Assembly: GCA_021646465.1 (NCBI GenBank)
Contig: SOET01000039.1
Coordinates: forward strand, 1 to 40,984
Source: Candidatus Kuenenia hertensis
GTDB lineage: Bacteria; Planctomycetota; Brocadiia; Brocadiales; Brocadiaceae
Direction: 5' to 3'
Length of the DNA stretch: 40,984 nucleotides
A program made the translations under genes and the position numbers. Below the pieces are notes generated by a model that worked only from the letters and a program-made list of their open reading frames with translations, did no database searches and was not told where the DNA came from. Of the stretch, positions 24,262 through 32,665 are shown piece after piece (the stretch's first letter is position 1; each line of letters starts with the position of its first letter).

Positions 24262-25644
24262 ATGAATTATACTATAAAGAAATGCCTGCCGTCGTTTATC
24301 CGCATGAGATTAGAAGGGCGCAATAACCTGCAAAATATCCTGGCGAATACAGGCTGGCTCTTTGCGGACCGTATCCTCCGTATGGGTGTTGGGCTGTTTG
24401 TTGGCGTATGGATTGCCCGATATATGGGTCCTGAGCAGTTTGGCGTCTACAACTATGCCATAGTGTTTGTTGCTATGTTTTCTGCTTTATCCAATTTGGG
24501 GTTAGATGGTATCGTTGTGCGCAACATAGTTCGTGATCCTACATCCAAAGATGAGATCTTGGGTACTGCCTTTTTCCTGAAGCTCGCCGGGGGAATTATA
24601 ACCTTCATAGTATCCATAGGAACCGTTTTGTTTTTGCGCTCGGGCGATAGTGTGACCTGCTGGTTTGTAGGAATCATCGCAGTTGGAACAATTTTTCAGG
24701 CCTTTGATGCCATAGATTTCTGGTTCCAATCTCAGGTAAAATCAAAATATACTGTCTATGTCAGAAATACAGCATTTTTAATCATTACCATCGTCAAGAT
24801 TATACTTATTATGACCCGATCGTCGCTCATTCTCTTTGCCTGTGCAGGGCTTGCAGAGATCATTTTAGGTACAATTGGACTCGTCATTGCCTATCGATTA
24901 CATGGATATTATCTCAAAAAGTGGCGAATTAGTCTTCAATACGCGAAGGAGTTACTTACAGATAGTTGGCCGCTGATACTATCGGGTCTGGTCGTGGGGC
25001 TTTTTATGAAAATCGATCAGGTTATGCTGAGGGAAATGGTTGGAAATGAAGCTGTGGGAATTTATTCCGCAGCAACGCGTATTTCCGAAGTCTGGTATTT
25101 TCTTCCTGTTGTAATTGTTTCTTCTGTCTCTCCTTCAATCATAGATGCTAAGAAAATGAGTGAGGAACTCTATTATCAGCGATTGCAAAGGCTTTTTAAT
25201 CTTATAGCAGGACTAGCGTTTGTGATTGCTATTCCTATAACGTTTTTATCGAGACCGCTGGTTTTGCTGCTTTTTGGTGAAAGCTATGCAGCCGCAAGTC
25301 CTATTTTAGCAATACATATTTGGGCAACACTCTTTTACTTTTTGGGGATTGCGCAGGGTCCATGGAATATAATAGAGGGTCTTATGAACTTATCGTTACA
25401 AAGAACGTTAATTACGGCAATGGTAAATATTATTCTTAATCTTATACTTATACCTCTTTATGCTGGTATCGGTGCTGCAATTTCCACAGTGACTGCATAT
25501 GTTTGTGGCGCATTTTTAGCAAACATTATGAATGATAAGTCACGTCGGATATTTTTTCTTCAGGCAGAGTCAGTATTCTTAGTAAGGTATTTTAAGCAGA
25601 TAGTTGTGAAAAACTTATTTATTCTTTATGAGAGAAAAACCTAG
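24262..25644 (+). CDS. Wzx-type oligosaccharide flippase
   Basis: A 460-residue polytopic inner-membrane protein of the MATE/MOP exporter superfamily. The start pattern NILANTGWLFADRILRMGVG, IARYMGPEQFGVYNYA and a dozen or so hydrophobic segments match polysaccharide flippases that move undecaprenyl-linked repeat units across the membrane. First gene of the polysaccharide locus. It overlaps the family-2 glycosyltransferase by 17 bp, so translation is coupled. No clear promoter was found in the degenerate DNA before it. Confidence 0.9.
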   Translation: MNYTIKKCLPSFIRMRLEGRNNLQNILANTGWLFADRILRMGVGLFVGVWIARYMGPEQFGVYNYAIVFVAMFSALSNLGLDGIVVRNIVRDPTSKDEILGTAFFLKLAGGIITFIVSIGTVLFLRSGDSVTCWFVGIIAVGTIFQAFDAIDFWFQSQVKSKYTVYVRNTAFLIITIVKIILIMTRSSLILFACAGLAEIILGTIGLVIAYRLHGYYLKKWRISLQYAKELLTDSWPLILSGLVVGLFMKIDQVMLREMVGNEAVGIYSAATRISEVWYFLPVVIVSSVSPSIIDAKKMSEELYYQRLQRLFNLIAGLAFVIAIPITFLSRPLVLLLFGESYAAASPILAIHIWATLFYFLGIAQGPWNIIEGLMNLSLQRTLITAMVNIILNLILIPLYAGIGAAISTVTAYVCGAFLANIMNDKSRRIFFLQAESVFLVRYFKQIVVKNLFILYERKT

Positions 25645-27138
25645 AATACTTATTTTTGTTGTTGCTTATGAGGCACAGGCAACGCTCGAAAAAGTTTTAA
25701 ACAGAATTCCAGAAGATGTTTTTCATTATGATACCGAAATTTTAGTTATCGATGATTCTTCTCAAGATAAAACTTTTGAAGTTGGCGTCAAATACTCTGA
25801 AAGCAAAAATAAATATTCTATTACTGTCTTATATAATGTAGAAAATCAAGGGTATGGAGGAAATCAGAAACTTGGTTATTCTTATGCAATAAAAAACAAT
25901 TTTGATATTGTTGTCTTACTTCATGGCGATGGACAATATGCCCCTGAATATATACCGGCCTTGGTTGAACCTTTGCTGGATAATTCTGCCGATGCAGTTT
26001 TTGGTTCACGTATGTTAACAAAAGGCGCTGCACGAAAGGGAGGGATGCCTCTCTACAAATTTATAGGTAACAAAATTTTAACAAAGATTCAAAATTTCTT
26101 ACTGAAAGCGAATTTTTCCGAGTTTCATTCAGGTTTCAGGGTATATAGTGTTGCAGCCCTTTCACAAATTCCCTTTCAATATAATTCAAACGATTTTCAT
26201 TTCGACACAGAAATAATTATTCAGCTCATCATGGGCAATTTTAAAGTTAAAGAATTGCCTATTCCTACCTATTATGGAGATGAAATATGCCGGGTGGATG
26301 GGATCAAATATGCAAAAAATGTTATTATGACAACGCTGTTAAGTCGATTTCACGCAGTTAATCTCTTGTATGACAGAAAATTTGACCTTCATAAGAATAC
26401 CAATCTATTCTATGATTTAAAACTGGGGTACAAGTCATCTCATACACTTGCGATAGATGAAATCAAACAGGGAAGCCGAGTCTTAGATATAGGCTGTGGT
26501 CCCGGTAACTTTGCAAGGGAGTTACGTAAGAAAGGTTGTGTGTTAACAGGAATAGATATGTATGAACCAAAAGACAAAGAGGTTTTTGAAAAATTTTACC
26601 TGTGGGACGAGGCAAAAGATATTTTTGCATAGGATTTAAGCTCTTACGATGTTGTTCTCCTCTTAGATGTTATTGAGCATTTTAAAAAACCAGAGGCATT
26701 TTTAGATAGTTTACGAAGGTGTGCCAGTACTAAACATCCTAAATTGATAGTGACAACGGGTAATGTGGCTTTTTTTGTTGTGAGATTACAGTTGCTGATG
26801 GGTCGTTTCAATTACGGGCAGAGGGGTATTTTGGATATTACCCATTCCAGGTTATACACGTTCAAAACACTGCAAAAACTTTTTGTGCAATGCGGTTACA
26901 AAATTGAGAAAATACGGGGCATTCCTGCGCCTTTTCCAAAGGCAGTAGGACTGAATTTGTTTTCAAAATATTATTCTCGATCAATGATTTTTTGATACAT
27001 GTCTCAAAGGGTCTTTTTTCTTACCAGATATTTATGGTGGCTGTTCCCACTCCAACAGTAGAGGCTATTTTAGCCAACTCTATCAATACGAGCAGGCTAA
27101 AAGCCCGGGAAATTCTCAACGAGGTGAAAAAAACATAG
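25628..27138 (+). pseudogene. family-2 glycosyltransferase fused to a SAM methyltransferase, with an amber codon and a frameshift
   Basis: Residues 1 to about 235 are an intact GT-A domain of the dolichyl-phosphate-mannose-synthase type (ILIFVVAYEAQATLEKVL, ILVIDDSSQDKT, HGDGQY, GSRMLTKG, HSGFRVYS). After a linker comes a methyltransferase domain with VLDIGCGPGNFARELRKKG. It is broken by TAG at 26630-26632 (between DIFA and DLSSYDVVLLLDVIEHF) in the same frame, then shifted near 26970; the true end (SKGLFSYQIFMVAVPTPT) runs to TAG 27136. The glycosyltransferase half (25628-26632, 334 codons) may still be made and active. Confidence 0.8.
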
Positions 27139-27139
27139 T

Positions 27140-28762
27140 ATGTTTTTACGGTCAAAATCCGGAATGATTACTCTTCTCTGTATCTTTGCCGCTTATATTC
27201 CAGCGATGATGCTTTTACAGCAGTGTGAGTATTTTCTGGTCAACGACTTTCGGCCTTATCATATAAGTTACTTTGAAAGCTGGCCTCAAAGATTGTTAAG
27301 TTATTTTAATCCCTTCGATACCAACGTATGGCTGCATCGCCCGCTTCCTGAGTCTTTTGAGTGGGTGTCTTCCCTGGTATTTAAAGGACATCCGGGCATG
27401 TGGCATATTGTAACACTTTCCTTTCGATTGCTGACTATTGCGCTTGTATGGAAGCTTTTAGGGTGTTTCAATTGCTCGAATCATGCAAGAATTATAGGGA
27501 CGCTCTTTATCGCTTTTTTCCCTGCGTTCCCGGAGTCCCAGCTTATATTTGCAGAGACGCTGTTAGTTCCTTTGTTGTTGATAACGTATATAGGTTTTAT
27601 GTCTATGCATAAAGAGGCGGGGGCACATAATACAAAGGTATCCTTGGTCATCATTACCACTGCTTCATTTATTCTCATGACCATGTGCAAGGAAATCCTA
27701 GCGCCTCTCTCCTTCGTTTTCCTTATCTCTTTTTACTTTGTTCTGTGGAGAAAACAAGCAGGCGTTCTGAAGACTCTTTACATAATTATGTCATTAGCAA
27801 CCCTGCTCCAATTCCAGCGTTGTTATATGACAATTTTTCAACCATATGCGCATGGCGATGAAAATACGGGACATCCCTTGATGGCAATGATTACCAATCT
27901 GCTGTGGATTTTCGGAGATACTTTTTTATTAAGGACAAATATTGCGCTAACGACGTTACTCCTTTTTTTCTTCTTTGCTATTGGAATCTATCAGCTGGTT
28001 TGCATGCTCAAAAACAAACTGACGTGTAATGTTGTGGTATTTTTATGTTTTTTTTCATTTACCACGTGTGTAGCGATTCATATTTTGACACCGTACAGGG
28101 CGCTTCGATATCTGTATCCTGGTGCGATTTTATTGGTTCCTATAATAGCATATGGGTATAATGCCTTTTTTCCTTCAAAAACAAGGATAAAGGCCTGGAT
28201 TTTCAGGTATCTTGTCTTTACAATGTTCCTTTTTAACTTGCCAGGTATTTATGCCCAAGTACTCTCTATGCAGGCATCGAGCAAGGCGGATTGGGCCTTT
28301 TTATCTTATATTGCCCAGCAATATTCTTCAGGCAGGGACATTGTATTTATCCAAGACCAGGATTATGAACGCAGTATCTGGACGCAATCAGAATTACGCG
28401 GGGTTAATTTAACTGGCCAACTTAGGTTAGAAAACCATGGACACATTTCAGAAGTTGAGAGAAACTTTGACTTCGGGCATATTAATCCAAATTCAATAGT
28501 TGTTGTTACCCCAGTGCTATATACGGATAAAAACAAATTAGATATCTCAGCACTCAAGGTCGATAAAAAGTTTGATTTTACAAGACAAGGAACACCGTAT
28601 GTGATCCTCTCATATATTCAAACTATTGCCAAAACCTGTAATCCATTTTTCCAGTTTTTGGCCGAAGGAGGTTCTTCTCCTTTTCCCGGTCACTACTGGC
28701 AGACTTACGTGCCCATTCTGAAGAATGTGAATTCCGAACTTCCTTATTTATCAATTGAATAG
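27140..28762 (+). CDS. polytopic membrane protein of the polysaccharide locus
   Basis: 540 residues with around ten hydrophobic segments, then a soluble C-terminal part of about 170 residues. The first loop after TM1 has an acidic/aromatic stretch (NDFRPYHISYFESWPQRLL). The architecture resembles GT-C glycosyltransferases or O-antigen-type membrane proteins, but I see no decisive motif, so I leave the function open. It starts 1 bp after the broken methyltransferase stop and is probably cotranscribed. It could be the polymerase (Wzy-like) or a lipid-sugar-dependent glycosyltransferase of the locus. Confidence 0.75.
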   Translation: MFLRSKSGMITLLCIFAAYIPAMMLLQQCEYFLVNDFRPYHISYFESWPQRLLSYFNPFDTNVWLHRPLPESFEWVSSLVFKGHPGMWHIVTLSFRLLTIALVWKLLGCFNCSNHARIIGTLFIAFFPAFPESQLIFAETLLVPLLLITYIGFMSMHKEAGAHNTKVSLVIITTASFILMTMCKEILAPLSFVFLISFYFVLWRKQAGVLKTLYIIMSLATLLQFQRCYMTIFQPYAHGDENTGHPLMAMITNLLWIFGDTFLLRTNIALTTLLLFFFFAIGIYQLVCMLKNKLTCNVVVFLCFFSFTTCVAIHILTPYRALRYLYPGAILLVPIIAYGYNAFFPSKTRIKAWIFRYLVFTMFLFNLPGIYAQVLSMQASSKADWAFLSYIAQQYSSGRDIVFIQDQDYERSIWTQSELRGVNLTGQLRLENHGHISEVERNFDFGHINPNSIVVVTPVLYTDKNKLDISALKVDKKFDFTRQGTPYVILSYIQTIAKTCNPFFQFLAEGGSSPFPGHYWQTYVPILKNVNSELPYLSIE

Positions 28763-28836
28763 AATGTGTTAAAATTATTTATCAAACAATAAATAGTCAC
28801 CATCCTTATTTTTTTATTTTGAAAAGGAGGTCATAA

Positions 28837-29014
28837 ATGACTGTTATGTCACCAAAATTGGGTGAGGTTCTGGTCAAAACAACACATTCAAAAAACACTA
28901 TGAAGAGATTAAAAGACAGTGGATATAAGCCAATTTCTCCTTCCATTGCTCGAAGGTCTTTCTAAACGTCATTTTGTTGAGAAGGTAGATATTCAGACAG
29001 AGGTGTTTGTATGA
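28837..29014 (+). pseudogene. small frameshifted gene coupled to an MNT gene
   Basis: A perfect AAGGAGGT (28824-28831) lies 5 nt before the ATG. Frame 1 (MTVMSPKLGEVLVKTTHSKN, TMKRLKDSGYKPIS) stops at TAA 28963. The +1 frame continues with FLLPLLEGLSKRHFVEKVDI, QTEVFV and ends at a TGA overlapping the MNT start codon (ATGA at 29011-29014). The joined product would be about 59 residues. I do not recognise the family; its position suggests a partner of the MNT protein. Confidence 0.45.
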
Positions 29015-29364
29015 AAACATTTCCGGTGGCAGAAAGAGAAAAGCTATTAAACGATGAGTTAAATCGTATCATCGAAATTATTAAAAGGTATTATGAACCC
29101 GAAAAGATAATTGTTTTTGGTTCCCTGGTTAATGGGATGGTTCATGAGTGGAGTGATATTGATATCTTGATAGTTAAGGAAACAACAAAGCGACCGATAG
29201 AAAGATGTTTAGAATTGGGGAAACTCCTCAAACCAAAGGTTGGGATAGATTTGTTTATTTACACACCTGAGGAATATAAACTTCTCCTTGATGAGAGATT
29301 TTCTTTTTTGCGCAACATCCCTCTCAAGATGGGAAAGATTGTGTATGATATGAAACAATTCTAA
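29011..29364 (+). CDS. MNT-domain nucleotidyltransferase
   Basis: A 117-residue minimal nucleotidyltransferase. IIVFGSLVNGMVHEWSDIDILIV has the GS-X10-DxD motif, and VGIDLFIYTPEEY carries the third acidic strand. It resembles the MNT gene at 30153 only moderately. Its HEPN partner was probably the broken gene that follows (tail at 29387-29521), so this antitoxin seems orphaned. It is translationally coupled to the small frameshifted gene in front. Confidence 0.8.
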   Translation: MKTFPVAEREKLLNDELNRIIEIIKRYYEPEKIIVFGSLVNGMVHEWSDIDILIVKETTKRPIERCLELGKLLKPKVGIDLFIYTPEEYKLLLDERFSFLRNIPLKMGKIVYDMKQF

Positions 29365-29386
29365 ATGAAGAAGACGCCATTTTCCT

Positions 29387-29521
29387 GAACAGCATTACAG
29401 GGAGAGATATCCTTCTGATTTAGGGCTTCTGCCATGGGGTGAGCCTATGGAAAAAGATGCAGAAAAGGTGCTAAATATGGCAAGAGTGATGGTTGGGTGG
29501 GAGAAAAAATTAAATAAATAA
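29387..29521 (+). pseudogene. HEPN-domain C-terminal remnant
   Basis: HYRERYPSDLGLLPWGEP then AEKVLNMARVMVGWEKKLNK and TAA. It aligns with the end of the HEPN gene at 30485 (ARYPSELGLLPYGKP). The N-terminal two thirds, with the helical core, are missing. The next 210 bp (29522-29731) contain one open stretch (FCIYQANKSGISVIDKKRF) that I cannot assign. Confidence 0.7.
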
Positions 29522-29731
29522 TTACTGTGAGTTAGCACAAGTAACTTGCTGAGAGAGTTTCACTTCCTCTTCCTGGTCACAACTAGCAAACGTACCCAAA
29601 ATCATTCGGGAGAAGGTGAATCCTGAGTTCTGTATTTACCAAGCGAATAAGAGTGGAATTTCTGTGATAGACAAAAAGAGATTTGTAGAGAAAAATGGCA
29701 TGCTTGGCTCTAAACAACACAAGATGGAAAA

Positions 29732-29826
29732 ATGAATCTCCTGCTCATCAATCCATACTTTAAAGGCCGTGTTTATACACCATCCATCGGTCTTTTAGTG
29801 CTTGCTACCACACAGTACGCAGGGAA
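29732..29826 (+). pseudogene. copy of the start of the radical-SAM gene at 31182
   Basis: About 95 bp closely match 31182 onwards: MNLLLINPYFKGRVYTPSIG, LLVLAT, then a 2-bp insertion breaks the frame. It is followed abruptly by MNT-like sequence. An 8-bp inverted repeat (29839-29846 with 29854-29861) lies just past the joint. Promoter-proximal, but not capable of giving a functional protein. Confidence 0.8.
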
Positions 29827-29861
29827 TTGCCGGGTGGCATGGACAAGCTTCGTTTGTCCAT

Positions 29862-30128
29862 ATAAAGCAACTTGTTGAAAAATTGAAACCTCTGAATCCT
29901 GAAAAGTCCCTATTGTTTGGAGGCTATGCACTTGAACGGCCTTGTCAGTACCGTGACATCGATTGGATGGTCGTTCTAAGAGACGATTTTATGCCGGAAA
30001 ATTTCAAGGAGAATGTGGAGGCGTATTTGAAAGCGACCGCACTCCTGAGGAATTTGAAAAGGAGAATTTCCATAGACATGATTGTGTATACAAGGCCTAT
30101 GTATGAAAGATTTGTTGAATGCACTTAG
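29862..30128 (+). pseudogene. degenerate MNT-domain copy
   Basis: KQLVEKLKPLNPEKSLLFGG, RDIDWMVV and SIDMIVYTRPMYERFVE align along almost the whole length with the intact MNT gene at 30153, but the GS of the active site has become GG and the loop is altered. It lacks its own start: the frame joins the radical-SAM fragment. A decayed tandem duplicate. Confidence 0.7.
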
Positions 30129-30152
30129 TTTATAAGATAGGCCAAATAAACC

Positions 30153-30488
30153 ATGAGACTTGATGAAGATATAAAAAATCAAATTGTAGAAAGATTGAAA
30201 CCGCTAAATCCGGAAAGGGTTATTCTTTTTGGCAGTTATGCATATGGACAAACCCCCTCCAGGGATAGTGACATCGATCTGATTGTGGTCACTGCGGACG
30301 GCTTTGTACCACAAAATTTCAAGGAAAATAGCGATATGTATTTGAAAGTTTCTAGGCGGCTTAGAGATATTCAAGTAAAAATACCTATTGACCTGATTGT
30401 ATTTACAAAACCTATGTATCAAAAATTTGTTGAGTTAAAGAGTATGTTTTCGAGGAAGGTTTTGAGAGAGGGTATTACTTTGATATGA
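30153..30488 (+). CDS. MNT-domain nucleotidyltransferase of an MNT/HEPN/DUF5647 operon
   Basis: A 111-residue minimal nucleotidyltransferase: VILFGSYAYGQTPSRDSDIDLIVV (GS-X11-DxD) and IPIDLIVFTKPMYQKF. It overlaps the HEPN gene by 4 bp (ATGA). With the following two genes it forms a tight three-gene operon inserted between the membrane protein and the radical-SAM genes. The catalytic residues look complete, so it is probably active, either as an AMPylating antitoxin or a related function. Confidence 0.85.
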   Translation: MRLDEDIKNQIVERLKPLNPERVILFGSYAYGQTPSRDSDIDLIVVTADGFVPQNFKENSDMYLKVSRRLRDIQVKIPIDLIVFTKPMYQKFVELKSMFSRKVLREGITLI

Positions 30489-30880
30489 AGTTTCTGGCTG
30501 GTGAATGGTTAAGATCTGCTGAAAGTGATATTGAAACCATTGATGAAATCATTGACAACCCACATCTAACCCACGTCGTTGCCTTCCATTCACATCAATG
30601 TATAGAAAAATGCCTTAAGGCTGTTTTTGAAGAGTACGAAATAGAGATGGATAAAGTCCACAATCTGCTGAAGCTTTACAAGGACGTAAATCATGTGTTC
30701 AATATCGAACTCGACCAAGATAAACTCGAATTATTAAGCAAACTTTACATTGATGCGCGTTATCCTTCAGAATTAGGGCTTCTGCCTTATGGAAAGCCGG
30801 CCACAGGAGATGCAAAAGAATTTCATAGATTTGCAGTGGATATCCACGATAAAATTAAAGATTTTCTGGAAAGCAAGTGA
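30485..30880 (+). CDS. HEPN-domain protein
   Basis: A 131-residue PF05168-type HEPN protein. WLRSAESDIETIDEII, VVAFHSHQCIEKCLKAVFEE, VHNLLKLYKDV and DARYPSELGLLPYG follow the family order. No classical RX4HXY motif is seen, as is usual for this subgroup, so whether it is an RNase is open. It overlaps the MNT gene (ATGA) and the DUF5647-like gene (TGATG). Confidence 0.82.
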   Translation: MKFLAGEWLRSAESDIETIDEIIDNPHLTHVVAFHSHQCIEKCLKAVFEEYEIEMDKVHNLLKLYKDVNHVFNIELDQDKLELLSKLYIDARYPSELGLLPYGKPATGDAKEFHRFAVDIHDKIKDFLESK

Positions 30881-31140
30881 TGAATAAATATGCTGAATTT
30901 TTGACAATGGTCTCGACAGAGTTTCATAGATACTTAATGGAAAATCAGAAATTTACAGACAAAATCCCAGCTAATGCACTAATTATATTCCAGGTTGAAG
31001 GGGAAGAAGGATTCAATAATTGGCATAAAGAGACCTCTCTAAAAAACAGAGAAACAGATCAGCCTGTAATATACATTTATGTCAAGAAGTGGATGAATCG
31101 TTCTTCAATTGAAGAGTTAAGCATGACAGGTGTTGCATAG
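30880..31140 (+). CDS. DUF5647-like protein
   Basis: An 86-residue protein with EFHRYLMENQKFTDKIPANA and LIIFQVEGEEGFNNWHKE. It shares the layout of the gene at 23371 (long helix, then IPxxAxxIF strand), at low similarity. The ATG overlaps the HEPN stop as TGATG; a GTG one codon earlier is possible. The overlap means it is translated together with MNT and HEPN, suggesting a shared function. Confidence 0.6.
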   Translation: MNKYAEFLTMVSTEFHRYLMENQKFTDKIPANALIIFQVEGEEGFNNWHKETSLKNRETDQPVIYIYVKKWMNRSSIEELSMTGVA

Positions 31141-31181
31141 GCTTTAACTAAACCATATCAAACTGAAGGAAACAAAATAAA

Positions 31182-32645
31182 ATGAATCTCCTGCTCATCA
31201 ATCCCTATTTTGAAGGCCGTGTGTATACACCATCCATCGGACTTCTTGTGCTTGCTACCGCAGTCCGCAGGGAAATGGGTATATCGGTACGAGTTTTAGA
31301 ACCCTCGCTTCAGGGGTATTCCTTTCAACAGGTTGTCGATATTGCGAAGGATTATACCCATGTAGGTATCTCTTGTTATACCGAGTCACGTTTTTCTTCG
31401 GTAGACCTTGCACAGGCAATCAAAGGGGCAGACCACAATAAAGTACTCATATTTGGGGGACCTCACGTTACGTCATTGGGTAGTCCCTTTTTGAAAGAGT
31501 ACCCTGCTGCTGATTTTGTGATTCGTTCTGACGGAGAAAAGGCATTATTAGGGATTCTCAAGGGATCTGATTACTCAGCTCTTCCCGGGCTTGTATACCG
31601 GGATACAGACGGTCAGATTGTTGAAAACCCAATCGTAAGGGACAAAAAGGTTAACTGCCTGGATATTGATTACGACTTTATTGAAGATGTTATTGTTGAC
31701 TGGAAGGATTTTGAAGTGCCAGGATGGCTTTTCAGGAAAAGGCATCTGCCTATTATGGCTTCCATGGGGTGTCCGTTTCAATGCCGTTTTTGTGCGGCTC
31801 CTGAGTTAGGAGGGGGTTTGTGGCGGGGCACAGAACCGCCCGTTCTGGTCGACCACATGGAGAGGCTTATCAAGAATAGGGGGATTGGTTACTTTCGTTT
31901 TTATGACCCTCTCTTTACCGCCAATGAAAAGAAGATTCAGGAATTCTGCAAAATAATTATTGAACGAAAAATATCGGTAAACTTTCGGGTCGATATCCGG
32001 GTCGGTACGCGAAAAAACACCCTCGAATTGCTTAAAAAAGCCGGCTGTGATGTGGTAGGATTTGGAGTGGAAACCGGTTCTGATAAACTTTTAAAAGTAG
32101 TCGGTAAGGGTGTTTCCAGGCGCCAGGTGCTTGAAACTATTCAGGAGTGCAAGAATTTGGGGTTTTGGATTATTGGTTTTTTTATTTACTTTTTTCCCCA
32201 TGAAGATGAGCACGACCGAAGGCAGACTATGGACTTGTTCAAATATTTTGATGTACTGAATATCCAATTTTTTAAGATTTATCCGGGAACCTCATACTAC
32301 CAGGAGTTCGTTGCAGAAAAATTTATGCACGAATCTTTTTGGCTTGACCGTACGATTCCTTCAGATACATATTTTTGCAAGGAGACTTTTCCGCAGGCGG
32401 AATTTTCCATGAATGAAGGAATGAGAAAAATTGCTATGTCCTATGACCTTATTAACTTGAAATCTTTTGCCAATACTTTTAAAAGAAATGGCTGGAAGGG
32501 TTTGATATCTCTGGTATATTCGGCTGCCCATTACACTTTATTGCGTTCTGATATTTTATTTAATCTAAAAAATTATCTCGCCCGTCGCGGAATGCTTGAA
32601 CCACTCAAGCGACTGTTGGCCCATGCCAGAGTTAATCCCTGGTGA
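31182..32645 (+). CDS. B12-binding-type radical SAM protein
   Basis: 487 residues. The N-terminal 140 form a cobalamin-binding-like Rossmann fold (LLLINPYFEGRVYTPSIGLL, VGISCYTESR, VLIFGGPHVT), without the classical DxHxxG histidine. The radical-SAM core has CPFQCRFC (CxxxCxxC, [4Fe-4S] and SAM) and GFGVETGSDKLLKVVGKGVS. Relatives methylate or rearrange unactivated carbons; the substrate is unknown. The next gene overlaps or nearly overlaps its stop. It is a paralogue of that gene. A broken copy of its start lies at 29732. Confidence 0.88.
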   Translation: MNLLLINPYFEGRVYTPSIGLLVLATAVRREMGISVRVLEPSLQGYSFQQVVDIAKDYTHVGISCYTESRFSSVDLAQAIKGADHNKVLIFGGPHVTSLGSPFLKEYPAADFVIRSDGEKALLGILKGSDYSALPGLVYRDTDGQIVENPIVRDKKVNCLDIDYDFIEDVIVDWKDFEVPGWLFRKRHLPIMASMGCPFQCRFCAAPELGGGLWRGTEPPVLVDHMERLIKNRGIGYFRFYDPLFTANEKKIQEFCKIIIERKISVNFRVDIRVGTRKNTLELLKKAGCDVVGFGVETGSDKLLKVVGKGVSRRQVLETIQECKNLGFWIIGFFIYFFPHEDEHDRRQTMDLFKYFDVLNIQFFKIYPGTSYYQEFVAEKFMHESFWLDRTIPSDTYFCKETFPQAEFSMNEGMRKIAMSYDLINLKSFANTFKRNGWKGLISLVYSAAHYTLLRSDILFNLKNYLARRGMLEPLKRLLAHARVNPW

Positions 32646-32665
32646 TGATACGGGAATGGTTTACT

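Noticed and set aside
22015-26632. Two in-frame TAG codons (22015 and 26630) inside conserved reading frames, as if amber were recoded.
   Set aside because: TAG ends ordinary genes here, for example at 18504, and both affected genes carry other damage (a frameshift or truncation). Pseudogene decay explains them.
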